Shown here one piece after another: positions 42,668 to 53,872 of a stretch of 64,000 bases of DNA; position 1 is the first letter of the stretch; each line of letters starts with the position of its first letter. The position numbers and the translations under genes were made by a program. Below the pieces are notes generated by a model, which worked only from the letters and a program-made list of their open reading frames with translations, did no database searches and was not told where the DNA came from. The DNA is from Athripsodes cinereus (Eukaryota; Arthropoda; Insecta; Trichoptera; Leptoceridae). The stretch lies in NCBI GenBank assembly GCA_947579605.1, contig OX388322.1:186001-250000 (forward strand), read 5' to 3'.

Positions 42668-44796
42668 AAAATGGATTTCCACAGCCAAAACACAAAAACT
42701 CTTGAATTATTAAGTCTCGTTTGGTTACAATGATTTCAATCTTGACCATTGAAAACCTTTTGGACGAAAAAATATTGTTCTTTTTGGCTAACTCTCAAAA
42801 TATGACCTTGTTGAACTATCGACAACGAATACCGAATAGTAACTGAACATCCGTTTCATTTCTAATTGTACGTACGAGTATATATAACATTTATATAATA
42901 AAGTTGTATACTGTATAATAGTAGTGAGAAAGAATGTGACAAGATATTATGATTGTTATAAGTAATATAGGTATTGTAGTGTACTTATTCTCCGTACATA
43001 AATGTCATAGTTGAAGGCTGTATCGAGACAAAGCAACATAAAGTGTTGTGACTTTGTGTAGATGTAATATTATACTACTATACCTATACCTACATAATTA
43101 TATTCACTTATTAGTGATCAAAATCACGGCAGCTGCTTTTCTTAGAAATTTCATTGAGTTGTTCAAAAATGACAGGTCTTAGTAGATAATAATAATAAAT
43201 GATATCCAATGAAGAGATGATGTTGTCTTCTAAATGAAATTCTAATAAAATCTATTATTAATCTTCTCCACCTACATTCATTTCATTTTGATTCAAGCTG
43301 CAGGTGACAATTTATCCATTAACAGATGATATTAACATTTTTCTATTTTATTTTTGACATTTTAATCTATTATAGACTAATTCTTACGACATTTCAACTA
43401 TTGACTACATTAAAATATTTGCACCATTTCTCATAGATTTATTTTTCTCTCTTCTATCTACTTGACATCTCCAAACTTAATTTTAATTTTAATTCTTGAC
43501 ATATTGCTAAACATTTCATTGACATTCTATACTATTTTGTGATTTGACTAAAATTATTGATATTTTGTATTGATTCCCATTTGTTTTTGTTTTTCGACAG
43601 TTTTTTGTTCTTATCTTGCTTCAGCAGTGTTGTTGATGAGAAATTTGATTTGTATGTTTTTTTGTATATTTTTAAACATGTAAAAGGCTCACGCCGTGGA
43701 TTTCTAAATAATAATAATAATTATGAATCCGTAATGCGAATACAAAAAATAATTTATTAAGAAAACTTCTATATTCTACTCAACTTTTACATAAACTATT
43801 AAAACTTCTTTCCCTTTAATGGAATTATTTTAAAATTTATTGATTGTTTGCATTCTTTCGTTTTATCTTAAAAAAAAATATGGCTAAGTTTAAAGCTAAG
43901 CTAAAAATGGCTCTTTCATATTTTTCCATTCGTCTCTTATGTGGATTATCCACATCCTACCGGCTACAGGATACAATATCGTTGGCCCACCTTTTCTGAG
44001 TTCTCTATTTTTAATCAACTTTTTCCTCCAAAACCTTCATATAATGAAAAATTTGGAATAGTCACCTGATCTATTTGTTGCTTGTTTGAATAAAACGATT
44101 CGTAGGAATAAATCATGAATCAAAATGTCTATAAGATATTTTGTTTCTTATTAATGAAAAATTAAAAAAAATAACGTTTAGGTGATTCAAAGTAATGTTT
44201 TTTACAAGAGGTAGTAGGACTATTCAACGAGGTTTGTGAGGGTACCTGTTCCAGATTTATTATATTAATAGGAATGCCTATATAGGTACGAGTAGATTAT
44301 TATATTGTCGCGAGATATGATAGATATTGTAATACGAGACGTGCCGGTATGAATTATGCTGATTGAGTTATTGTTTCCAATAAAAGAAAAGTCACAAGGC
44401 TGTCTCAGAGGCACGTACCCGAGCTCAGTACTCAGTACTCAGTGAGAGCGTATCGCAGTGAGAACATAATGCCTATCTAATTCTCTGTATACATATAACG
44501 CCCTATAACACATATACATCTATCTATCTATTCATACAAATGTTATTATTTTGTATACAAGCCGAATAAGCCTCAGATTTAATGGCACAACTATACATAT
44601 AATATACTATCTTTTAAAATACAGAAACAACTTTAAATATTTGCTGCTTTAACTCTCCTCAATCCTGAGCCGTTTATATCTAGATGTCACGATTATGTTT
44701 CCATGCTCCGGATTTTATTTCATGGTTTCCATTCTGTGAAAGTTTTGGTCCACTTTTCGTTTGAACTTGAATTATGTGAATTACTCTTCTATGTAT
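42668..44796. other. AT-rich spacer
   Basis: About 2.1 kb without gene or repeat identity. 43400-43720 is rich in TTTGACAT-like words (ATTTGACT, TTGACAT, TTCATTGACATT), which hints at an old degenerate tandem repeat. Confidence 0.35.
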
Positions 44797-45075
44797 CACT
44801 ATACTACACTCTCACGCCATGTCGCAAGAGGGGTAGGCAGAGAGAACGGGACACCATATATATCTATATTTACAAACTTTCGCTTCATCTACATTCATCC
44901 AGTTTCTCATACATGCACGCGGATTTCTCTTACTCAACACGCGGCCATCCTTAAGAATTTGGTCCTCTTGGTTCTAGGACTTCCGCGCTTCCTCACACCC
45001 TTTCTTTCAGATAAATAGATTCTCTTCGACATCATGCATTCACTCAACATGTCCAAAACATCCTTTCTTTAATTA
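44797..45075 (-). pseudogene. LINE-A 3' end fragment
   Basis: Antisense: ACTCTCACGCCATGTCGCAA, GGGGTAGGCAGAGAGAACGG, then RKRG-type codons (TTCCGCGCTTCCTCACACCC). About 13 bp are missing near 44968 compared with 59270, breaking the frame. Confidence 0.78.
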
Positions 45076-45162
45076 TCCATCACCTTTTGACCTTACAATA
45101 TGTCGAGAAATATATACACATTTTAATACATTTTTTTTTATTTCTACTTAATTTATATTTTG

Positions 45163-45405
45163 TTCTGTGGAGCACCAGGCAAAGAATTGTTTTCCCACTC
45201 TTTCCCGTAAGTTTTTCAGTGTCCTGTAAAAGGCAAGTGTTCGAAAAATAAAAACATTTTACATCTTAAATTTAGCAATAATGTTTACCACCTATACTGA
45301 ATGGCTTAATGTTTTGTTGACACGCAAACTGCAGGTTGCATGTTTATTACATACATTGGTCTGCTGGATACTCCACTTGTGGGATATGGCGTGAAAAGTA
45401 GCAGA
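45163..45405 (+). repeat. R1 dispersed repeat (copy 17)
   Basis: A nearly full-length sense copy: CTGTGGAGCACCAGGCAAAG to CCACTTGTGGGATATGGCGTG, diverged. Confidence 0.78.
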
Positions 45406-45943
45406 TTTTATAGTAGAGTCTGTGAACAAAAACAAATAACAGAAATAACAAAACTGTAGCAAATATTTAAAAAAATATATTAAAGTTACCCATTTATTTT
45501 TATTTCTCTACTGAAAATTCATCTGATTCCAAATAAGTCTAATGACCTTTAATTCGACACGACTGAAAATATATTCTTAAAATTATAAAATTCTTGAATA
45601 AACATTGGTTAAATAAGAACTTTGCCAAGCTTTCGCATTCAACGTTTGTTTTGAACAAAAACTATTATTAAAATAACGCAATTAAAATTTTGTTTATCGA
45701 TTATGTAATTATTTTTTTTTCAATAGAAAATATGATTAGGTTTTCCTTGTTACTAGACGTATCTAGATTAAACTAACAAGGCACCAGTAAATTACATGTA
45801 TAATTAATAAAGAGTTTTCGCGTACAATGCTAATCAATCATTGTTAATAATTAATTATAGTTTTATAGGAGACGCTTCTAATGACCTTCGTATAGTTGAT
45901 CAATATAACGTAAAATGTTATATGCCTACCTAATAACACTGAC
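45406..45943. other. AT-rich spacer
   Basis: Nothing recognisable was found. Confidence 0.45.
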
Positions 45944-46045
45944 TTACTTACTGCTAGCCTTTTTCTCTCCACTGCTGGATATAGACCTCTTCAAATCTTT
46001 TGCACACTTTCCTATCTCGAGCAACACGATACCACTGTTTTCCCT
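45944..46045 (-). pseudogene. LINE-F 3' end fragment
   Basis: Antisense of LINE-F: a CTGACTTACTTACTGC tail, then the reverse of codons reading FEEVYIQQWREKG. It matches 57247-57350. Confidence 0.7.
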
Positions 46046-46093
46046 AGTAATACTTGGTATAAATAATAAGACTTAGGTATATTTATGTATCTC

Positions 46094-46165
46094 TATGAAG
46101 TATTCCGTAGAGCGCTCGGTAAAAACACTGATCTCCCACTTTTTTCCGTGAGTTTTCGAGAGTCA
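46094..46165 (+). repeat. R1 repeat (copy 18), 5' part
   Basis: CGTAGAGCGCTCGGTAAAAA and TCTCCCACTTTTTTCCGTG. The repeat resumes at 46310 after an inserted ribozyme-bearing element, with ~100 bp of R1 missing. Confidence 0.65.
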
Positions 46166-46187
46166 TGTCTTGTTCTTTTATTCACTG

Positions 46188-46312
46188 TGTCGGTGTTAAG
46201 GTAGTAGAATTCCATACCGAAATAAATAAAACAAACTTTTTATTCTATTATTTGTTTATTTGACGAGAGAGAGACGTTTTTCGTCTTGTGAGGACATTGT
46301 CAATCTCTCTTT
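46188..46312 (-). repeat. Ribozyme-bearing repeat, family g (copy 2), inside R1
   Basis: CACTGTGTCGGTGTTAAGG, TAGTAGAATTCCATACCG and AAATAAATAAAACAAAC match the flank and left arm of the perfect palindrome at 13086-13203. Here it continues into the hammerhead-like block instead of the second arm. Confidence 0.6.
46262..46312 (-). ncRNA. Hammerhead-like motif, family g
   Basis: Minus strand: GAGAGA, TTGACAA, T, stem II GTC-CTCACAA-GAC, GAAA, AACGTC, T-C, TCTCTC pairing back to GAGAGA. Compared with the relative at 55889-55923, stem II has GTC/GAC where the other has GAC/GT(G), which looks compensatory. The core (TTGACAA) departs from CTGANGA. Confidence 0.45.
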
Positions 46313-46398
46313 TTGTTGGCACTGAGATGTTTGTTGCATGTAGTTGGTCTGCTAGCTACCCCACTTGAAGGATATCCATGATGGTATAATAAAGTAGT
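46310..46398 (+). repeat. R1 repeat (copy 18), 3' part
   Basis: TTTTTGTTGGCACTGAGATG to CCATGATGGTATAATAAAGT, the R1 end resuming after the insertion. Confidence 0.7.
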
Positions 46399-46402
46399 AG
46401 TA

Positions 46403-46606
46403 AGGCATAAATCACTAAGGTTTGATAACACTGACTCTGTCAATAGACTTGTGGTGCCGCGTAGAGGGGGTCTGGCTAACTTTGTTGACCGTGTTTTCTG
46501 TGTGGCCGGTCCGTTGCTGTGGAACAAAATTCCCTATGATTTGCGAACTCTGGAGAATGTGGAGGTGGTCAATTCGAGGGTAAAATTTTGGGCAGATTTG
46601 AGCTGA
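46403..46606 (+). pseudogene. LINE C-terminal fragment (VAGPLLWNKIP type)
   Basis: A 67-codon open frame without a start codon, ending TGA at 46604-46606. It reads RHKSLRFDNTDSVNRLVVPR, then RGGLANFVDRVFCVAGPLLW, NKIPYDLRTLENVEVVNSRV and KFWADLS. The F.VAGP.LWN.LP motif followed by FK/FW...L is the standard C-terminal signature of CR1/Rex/Jockey-type LINE proteins. It starts exactly after the R1 tail, so it is a short 5'-truncated insertion. Confidence 0.72.
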
Positions 46607-47087
46607 TCATTGCATGTGTTATTCCATTTCTAGTATTCAATTTTACAAATAAGGTTTATTTACTAAGCTTTCTCTGTATGCAATAAGTTAATTTTATATT
46701 ATTATATAATTATTAATTTTATGGTCTGATGAAAATAAAATTAATTACATTCTCTTTGTAGCAAAGCGAACAAAGTTTGAATACAACAAACAACATCGAC
46801 ATCAGACGAACGATATTGTCACCTATTGTCACTTATACGGAATATATTGAGAATAATAATAATCATACGAAAGGAGATTATCGAGGAAATGTAACATCTA
46901 TTCTGGTTTCTGTTTCATAGAGTTTCCGTAGAATATGTAATGTTTTAGATAGAAATAAAGTTTATACATATTTTATCGAAAAGACGGTTAGAGTAGAGAA
47001 ATGAATCGAAGATTTGATGTTTTCACTATCAAAAGGACATTTTTGAGAAAACTTGATATGTTTATGTTTATCTTACATATTATGTAG
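46607..47087. other. LINE 3' UTR-like sequence and AT-rich spacer
   Basis: The first ~150 bp likely belong to the LINE fragment just upstream. No features are recognised beyond that. Confidence 0.35.
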
Positions 47088-47650
47088 GCATCATGCCACT
47101 TCTGTCGCGGGGTAGACAGACTGAATTGAGGACCACTCCCTGGCATCATTGCACACACTTTTTGCTTCCATCACATCCATGCTATACATTATGCTCTCTT
47201 GTTTATTATACTCAGCATTGGCAGGCCACGTCTTCGAGTACAATTTCTCTCAGACATGTGTATATTATTTTTTGCCCCTCTATCCTCATTCATAATTTCC
47301 GCATGCCCAAACCATCGTAACATTTTCATTTTCATCTTGATCATAACACCAACTTCTATTGCACATCCTTCTTATATAACACTATTACGCACTCTATCTC
47401 TTTGACTTTTCCTAAACATTTTTCTCAACGATTACTTTTCTACTGAATTGATATCGCTTTCATTCTTCTTCATGAGTATGGATCCACGTCGCACTTGCAT
47501 ACATCAATATTGGCGCTAAGGTTAAAAAGCGTACCAACCTTTTAGCTATGATATATATTTCTCTATTCTCTATTATTGGCTGGATTGCACAATTTACCTT
47601 GTTGCTCGCAACTTTTTATCATTCAATATCGCTTTATGTTTAATATGGTT
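47088..47650 (-). pseudogene. LINE-J reverse transcriptase C-terminal part, heavily decayed
   Basis: Antisense pieces of a LINE polyprotein are visible in shifting frames: APILMYASATWIH-like codons around 47500, MKMLRWFGHAEI and RGAKNNIHMSERN around 47230-47330, and a GLPMLS/RQKWHDA end near 47100. The block order (LLYG.., RWFGH.., R.GRP..W) follows other LINEs here, but several frameshifts separate the parts. Similar to but distinct from LINE-A. Confidence 0.55.
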
Positions 47651-50600
47651 TTCGAATTTTACCGTTTTGTTTTTACACCTGCGTGAGTGACAATATAAAG
47701 AAAATAACTCAAGAGACTCCCCTCTAGTGTCACAATCTGTTGGCTATACAAATGAGGTGACTATTGAGCAACATTCAAAGCATAATATTTATCTTTGAAC
47801 ATGTAAATATCAAATGTAGCCTTATTAATATAAGTCTAAAATTATAAGATAAATTCACCTGAAATATTCTCAGTATTAAGAGAATCAAAATAAAATTTAC
47901 TTTCAAAATTCTAAGAAAACTCTCGAATAAGTCTATTAATAGGATGATGTGCGTTTTTATTTACACTTAAAAATAGAATTAGCTAATTTAAGCCAAATAT
48001 TTTCAATTTTGTAGTCACGTTGAATGATTCGGTATCAAATTATATCCACGCTTGTTTTCTTGTTTAACTTACGCAAGAATAAAATTTTTAATGTCCAGCT
48101 GATTTTGATGCGATTAAATAATGCTCGATTAAACAAATATATTTTGATAAAAAAAACATCGTACGAGTATACAAAATTTCAAAAACAACTAGGGAGAATA
48201 TTTTAAATTCAATACATTTCAGGATTTGGTAACTTTAGATTTAGTTGTAAATTATAAGAGATGTAAGTTAAACACAGTATAAATCATTGAAAATGTTCTC
48301 ATTCAAACAAATTCATAAATCATTTAATATTACATTACAAAACTGTCAATTTATACAAGTCACGTCTGTCAGTTCATCCGGACAAGCTATGAAAAATATA
48401 AATCAAAGTTCAAATCTATGATATATCCAGCACAAGTTCGTTTGCACTTCTAGTATCTTCATTTTATATAATTTTATATTATTCTTTATACATGCACTGT
48501 AATAATAATAATATAAAGAAACTACTCACTTGGTGAAGATTCTCTCCGAATGGAGGAGGTGACTATAGTCAAGAACATTTTCGGAACTTAATCTGAACAT
48601 AATTGTCGGTCCATGGCATTATCTGAACGTAAATAATGTTCGAATAAATGTATACTGTAACTGACAATCTCAAAACAGGCGAAAGTCCAGTGAGATGTGC
48701 CAGTGATAGTCCATGTGTGAAATTATTAATAATAACAATATATAAATAAATTCAAATCTGAACATAATTTTCGGTATAAAACATTTTTGGACCATGATTA
48801 TCGCATTTTTGTTAGTAACAAAATGATTTTTTTTGTTAATCCTAAAAATATTTATTGCTTCATCTGGTGAACAAAAAAGTGGTCATTTATATATTTATTT
48901 ATTTGCATAATAAACTTACTTTTAAAATAGTCTTTGCAGCACAGTGACATAAAAAACACACATGTAACAAACACAATCAACATAATAAGATACCTATTCG
49001 TACAATGAAAACAAAAAAATGACAGCAGAAACTACATCGGATTCTCAATGAAAAGCATGTATGTAAGCTTCAAGCAAATCTATAATTAATATAAAATATA
49101 ATTTAAACCAACATCTCTACTGTATCACTGAGATGATATTTATTTAGAATTTGCTACATATTATTATTTCCTGAAAGTCCTGTATAAAAACCTTTAAAAA
49201 TTACGATTTCAATGAAGAAAGCTTTTCTGTTAAACGCCATTCAAAACAACCCCTAGACTCATCTTCTTCTGATCTCATTACGTATTGGAGATAATTAAAC
49301 CATCTGCTGTCTTTCCATTTCTTGATTACAAAAAAATACAGAATTACAATACTTATATATAAAAAAAATTGACAATATAATATCAAGGGTGTGATATTCC
49401 GTTACAGAATATCATAATTGGGTTAAAATATAAAAGGAAATCACCCATTTATATTGAAAATATGCTCTGTGATTCCTATGAACCTTTTTAATAATGTCTA
49501 ATTGAGTCGACACATATGTACTCAGAGAGGTTGTAACAAAAAGTGTTTCTTCTCTATACAGCTGTGGGAACTATAGAATATTCCATCCAGTCAATACTTA
49601 CATAATTGTATGGGATTAAATGTATTAGGATAATGATAATGATACACAATAATAGAACATTGATTGGAACACACACGTGACTGTGAGTGTGAATGTGTAT
49701 GTGAGAGAGATTTGATTGGGTCGGTGTGTCCCAAATAATCCTTCGTTAAGAACGAAAAGTAGTTAGTGAGGCTATAAGATAAATCTATAGGATGAAATTC
49801 TCATCGCTACGGAAGGTCAATTTATAAATAATTATTTTGTTACACAATTTGCGGACTGAAAAACAGGGATGATTATTGTATCAAAATCTATACTTTTGCA
49901 GTATCTTCCGCAAGTGCATATCTACTGAATTTACTACATATAAAAATACTGACCATCCTTTCTGCGCCTTGAAAAAAAAATTGTTAAAAATAATACAATC
50001 ATGAAATTTAAGTGGTATATTTCATCACTATATTGTAGATTTAAAATGTAATGTATAAAAATCTCGTGTCACGGTGTTTATTATTATACTCCTCTGAAAC
50101 GGCTGGACCAATTTTGATGATATTTTGTGTGCTTATCGGGTAGGTCTGAGAATTGGCCAACATTTATTTTTCATGCCCTTAAAAGTTCAGGATGGTCTAC
50201 CCCGAATTTTTTTATTTTTACTTTTTGATAAAAACTTTTATTTTTATTTTTTTATAGTGAGACATATAAAAATACATACAGTCCTAAATTTTCATCCTTC
50301 TACCATCAACCCCTATTTTTCAATAGCGATATTAGTAATCTAGAAATTATGTATATGGCTAAACAATGTTTGCCGGCTCAGTTAGTAGGTATTTTATAAG
50401 TGTTTCTCGAATACCGGGTTTTTATGTAGGTAAATCATACTTGAAAACTTACGTAAAAACATTTTTAAAAACTTATTATTTGTGAGGTGCTCAACTCATA
50501 CTTAGGTTTAAGAATAAATACAAAAACAGGAAATGTTTTCCAGTTACCAGTGGAAAAGTTATTCACGTGGTTCAGATAATTGTTTATGTCTGTGTTTCTA

Positions 50601-50972
50601 AAATAAGGATGCTGTAAAGTATCTCTCGTGGAGAAATAAGGATTTGTTTACAAAGGACAATGACTTCTGAAAGCTTTCTAATAATAAGTATAACACCTAC
50701 AATACATATAATAACTAAAGTTAGTTAGTTAGAATGTTACGATGTTATCGCTACATAATATTGTGTAGTTAGATTTGTAACAGATAAAAATACCTGCTTT
50801 AACCTTTTTTAAGCTTGCTTACTTTCAGAATATTGAATTAAAATTAACAATATTTATGTAACAAGTTTTATTTTTTCTATTAATTTAGTGAAATGACGTC
50901 CCAATTACATCACGTAATATTTGAATAGGTACTGAACGTTATGAATTATGTTAAAGTGATTTTGTTAACATA
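47651..50972. other. AT-rich spacer, no features recognised
   Basis: About 3.3 kb with no coding motif or clear repeat. A TG/GA-rich patch lies at 49675-49710. Confidence 0.4.
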
Positions 50973-51287
50973 ACAGGAGAGACGATGGTCCTGGCTGGGA
51001 CATGTTTTGAGAATGCCTAATGATAGTTGGCCAAAAAGAGCACTGTTCTTCCGTCCGCAGGGGTTCCGTCGGCCCGGGCTTTCACAATACACCGTTGGCC
51101 AAAAAGAGCACTGTTCTTCCGTCCGCAGGGGTTCCGTCGATCCGGGCTTTCACAATACACCGTTCCTATGACAACGATATCAGAACGCAAGGAATGTCGT
51201 GGAAAGAGGTGACGCAATTGGCACAGAGACGCTCTGAATGGAGGAGGCTGGTTTCTGCCCTGTGCTCCCGAGAGGAGCGTTGAGAGC

Positions 51288-51317
<30 letters not shown>
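50973..51317 (+). pseudogene. LINE-B fragment with 68-bp internal tandem duplication
   Basis: It begins ACAGGAGAGACGATGG (equivalent to ~1195 in the longest copy) and ends in (GAT)n at 51289-51317. The segment from GGCCAAAAAGAGCACTG to CAATACACCGTT is present twice, starting 51029 and 51097, a 68-bp tandem duplication that shifts the frame. Otherwise nearly identical to 875-1470. Confidence 0.85.
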
Positions 51318-51318
<1 letters not shown>

Positions 51319-51449
51319 GGTGCATAAGTAGTAATTACACATAATCTATACAAAGAATAAAGTAATTATTAATTCAATTACGTTTTGTGATGCACGACAA
51401 TAATAAAATACGACAATACATAGTTAACATAAAAAAGTTCATACGATCA
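51318..51449. other. AT-rich spacer
   Basis: Nothing recognisable was found. Confidence 0.4.
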
Positions 51450-51648
51450 CGACACTTTTCACTAGTGCGGTAACCGGTAGACCAACTAAATGCAAAAAAA
51501 TATGCAAATAGTCCTCTCTGTGTCAATAGAAATAAAGAGATTCAGGACGGGAGGCTTACCTCTTCTCTGAACTGAAGACTTTGAACGTGATGTTTTACGA
51601 ATACTTGCCTCTAACAGGACACCTACTCAAAAACAACAAGAAAAGAGT
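51450..51648 (-). repeat. R1 dispersed repeat (copy 19)
   Basis: Antisense, diverged: ATCACGACACTTTTCACTAG, AGATTCAGGACGGGAGGC and ACAGGACACCTACTC. The LINE-G insertion follows directly and removes its end. Confidence 0.65.
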
Positions 51649-51654
51649 AAAAAT

Positions 51655-53094
51655 GTTGTATACTTAAAGGAAGCCGTTGTATGTCCGATATACAAGAGTG
51701 GGAAAAAAGATGATATAGGGTGCTATAGACCCATAAGTTTATTAAATTCACTATCGAAAGTAATTGAAACAGCCGCTAAATGTAGATTATTGGATTTCTT
51801 TGAAAAAAATAATATTTTATCTGAAAAACAATTTGGCTTTCGCAAAAACAGGGGTACACAAGAGGCGATTGGTTATCTCACACAAAGAGTTGTCAATATA
51901 TTAGATAAGGGGGAAAAATGTATTACTGTATTTCTTGATCTCGCAAAAGCTTTCGACACAGTCTCCCATGCATTGTTGTTAGCAAAGCTGTCGAAACTGG
52001 GGATTCGTGGAACGGCACATAAGTGGTTTTCTGACTATTTGACTAGCAGGACACAAAAAACAAAAATTGGAAATTACTTGAGTGACAGGGCGCACATCAG
52101 GTTCGGAGTCCCACAGGGAAGCGTACTGGGTCCAATTCTCTTCCTCACGTACATCAACGATCTGACGAATATTGTCCTGGATTACGGAGATGTAGTGTCA
52201 TTTGCTGACGATACGGCACTTATTTTTCATGGTGGAACATGGGACAGTGTTCATGAGAGGGCAGAGAGGGGACTGAGTCTGGTGAAGAGATGGCTGGACT
52301 CTAATCTACTAACTCTCAACGTGGACAAAACTAATTACATGACAATCAATATAACAAACAGAGACGATGACTATGTAAAAAATAAAACAATTAAAATACA
52401 CAACTGTGACACTGTTACCGCAAACATACTACCATGCAATTGTCCAATCACTAAAAAAGTAAGAAATGCTAAGTACCTCGGTATATTGATCGATGAAAGA
52501 TTCGGCTGGAAAGAGCACATTGCAAATACAGCAAATAGACTCAGAAGTACCTTGCACGTCTTCAAAGAGGTGAGGAACATGCTGCCTATCAGTATGATGA
52601 AGACCGTATACTTTGCTCTGGTGCATAGTATTTTGTCGTATGGTATTCTTGGTTGGGGGGGAGCTGCACTGACAGCTCTGGATCCATTAATAAAGGCTCA
52701 GAAATCAATTATCCGAGTAATCAACAAAAAACCTTACAGATTCCCATCAGCTGCTCTCTTCCAACAATTCGGTGTATTGGACATAAGACAGACATATACA
52801 AAAAATATAATCTTACACTACATTAAGCACGGGCACTTACAGACACAGATAACGCACAATTTATCGACAAGATGCAGAAATAAACAATTTTACAAAGTAC
52901 CAAAAACGAGGACCAAATTTGCACAAAGACATTTTACTTTTCAGGCACCAAGACTCCTTAACAAAATACAGGACAATGTACTGACTAAACGACAAATGAC
53001 AAACAACTCCTTACCTAAAAGACTCATTACGGACTGGTTGCTTAAAATTGGACGCGGCGAGACAGAACGTATACTTAACTACATACCGGCTTAG
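51655..53094 (+). CDS. LINE-G reverse transcriptase, 5'-truncated but open
   Basis: An open frame runs from the truncation near 51655 to TAG at 53092-53094 (~480 codons, no start codon of its own). Domains in order: fingers (AVVCPIYKSGKKDDIGCYRP, ISLLNSLSKVIE), EKQFGFRKNRGTQEAI, palm motif A FLDLAKAFD with its first Asp at 51937-51939, RFGVPQGSVLGPILFL, motif C FADD (Asp codons 52207-52212), LNVDKTNYM, a thumb with KYLGILIDERFGWKEHI, SILSYGILGWGG, and a basic C-terminal region ending LNYIPA. Both catalytic blocks are intact. It lacks an endonuclease domain, so this copy cannot transpose by itself. The sequence is of the Jockey/CR1-like group; the exact clade is not assigned. The long undisturbed frame suggests recent insertion. 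Confidence 0.88.
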   Translation, partial: VVYLKEAVVCPIYKSGKKDDIGCYRPISLLNSLSKVIETAAKCRLLDFFEKNNILSEKQFGFRKNRGTQEAIGYLTQRVVNILDKGEKCITVFLDLAKAFDTVSHALLLAKLSKLGIRGTAHKWFSDYLTSRTQKTKIGNYLSDRAHIRFGVPQGSVLGPILFLTYINDLTNIVLDYGDVVSFADDTALIFHGGTWDSVHERAERGLSLVKRWLDSNLLTLNVDKTNYMTINITNRDDDYVKNKTIKIHNCDTVTANILPCNCPITKKVRNAKYLGILIDERFGWKEHIANTANRLRSTLHVFKEVRNMLPISMMKTVYFALVHSILSYGILGWGGAALTALDPLIKAQKSIIRVINKKPYRFPSAALFQQFGVLDIRQTYTKNIILHYIKHGHLQTQITHNLSTRCRNKQFYKVPKTRTKFAQRHFTFQAPRLLNKIQDNVLTKRQMTNNSLPKRLITDWLLKIGRGETERILNYIPA

Positions 53095-53508
53095 CCTCTT
53101 CGAGCGTCTCTCATACAGTGCCCTTGGGTTTGTATATGTGTTGTGTATGTTTATATGGTTATACGCGTTTATAAATGTTTAACACTCATCGTGTGGGTGG
53201 GTGTGGGCGTGTGTGGGTGCGGGTGTGTGTGTGTGTGTGTCTGTAGTACATGTGTGTGCATGGGTGTAAATGTATATAATGTGCATATTATTGTTCTGTC
53301 TTTTTATTTAGTTTTTTCTTTATTTTATGTTAATTAATTAAGTTTTTTAGTTAACGTTACTTTAACTAAGAGCAATGTTCTTTGACCACACATAAATTGA
53401 TCTACCTTAGTACGGGCTGTAGCCTAGTTAGGTGAATCATATAATGAATATGTTAAAATTGAATTTATTTATATCAATAAAGCTGTTATTATTATTATTA
53501 TTATTATA
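51655..53508 (+). mobile_element. LINE-G element, 5'-truncated, with 3' UTR and (TTA)n tail
   Basis: It covers the coding frame to 53094, a ~390-bp 3' UTR containing a TG-rich microsatellite (53190-53260) and AATAAAG near 53478, and a (TTA)n tail to ~53508. It was inserted into an R1 copy at its 5' side. No target duplication is obvious. Confidence 0.82.
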
Positions 53509-53637
53509 CATAATATGATGTAGGTATTTTGATTTCCATGATTTGGGTCGTTTTTTATCTTTAGACAGTAAATGTAGCCAAAAAAAACAATATATTGTTG
53601 AAAATGTTCTATCCGAAATGACACAGAGGATATACTA
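53509..53637. other. AT-rich spacer
   Basis: Nothing recognisable was found. Confidence 0.4.
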
Positions 53638-53872
53638 GATAAACAGAAAGAGGGGTGTGCGAAAGCTCAGACGTTTAAGAACCACGTGGGTTTATCACGT
53701 GGATCAAAGTTTCAAGGGCGGACGGGTATTGAGCAAGAGAAATCAAGTGCGTTTATGAAAAATTGAATTAATGTAGAAGAAGTGGAAGACGTATTTAAGG
53801 ATAGATCAATATGGCATTCTATTCTCTCTGCCTACCCCACTTTGAATATGGTATGAGATATAGTATAGTATG
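53638..53872 (+). pseudogene. LINE-A 3' end, sense strand
   Basis: The only plus-strand LINE-A copy: GAAAGAGGGGTGTGCGAAAG, GTATTGAGCAAGAGAAATCA, ATTCTCTCTGCCTACCCCAC and a TATAG-type tail at ~53855-53872. The frame has several stops. Confidence 0.75.
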
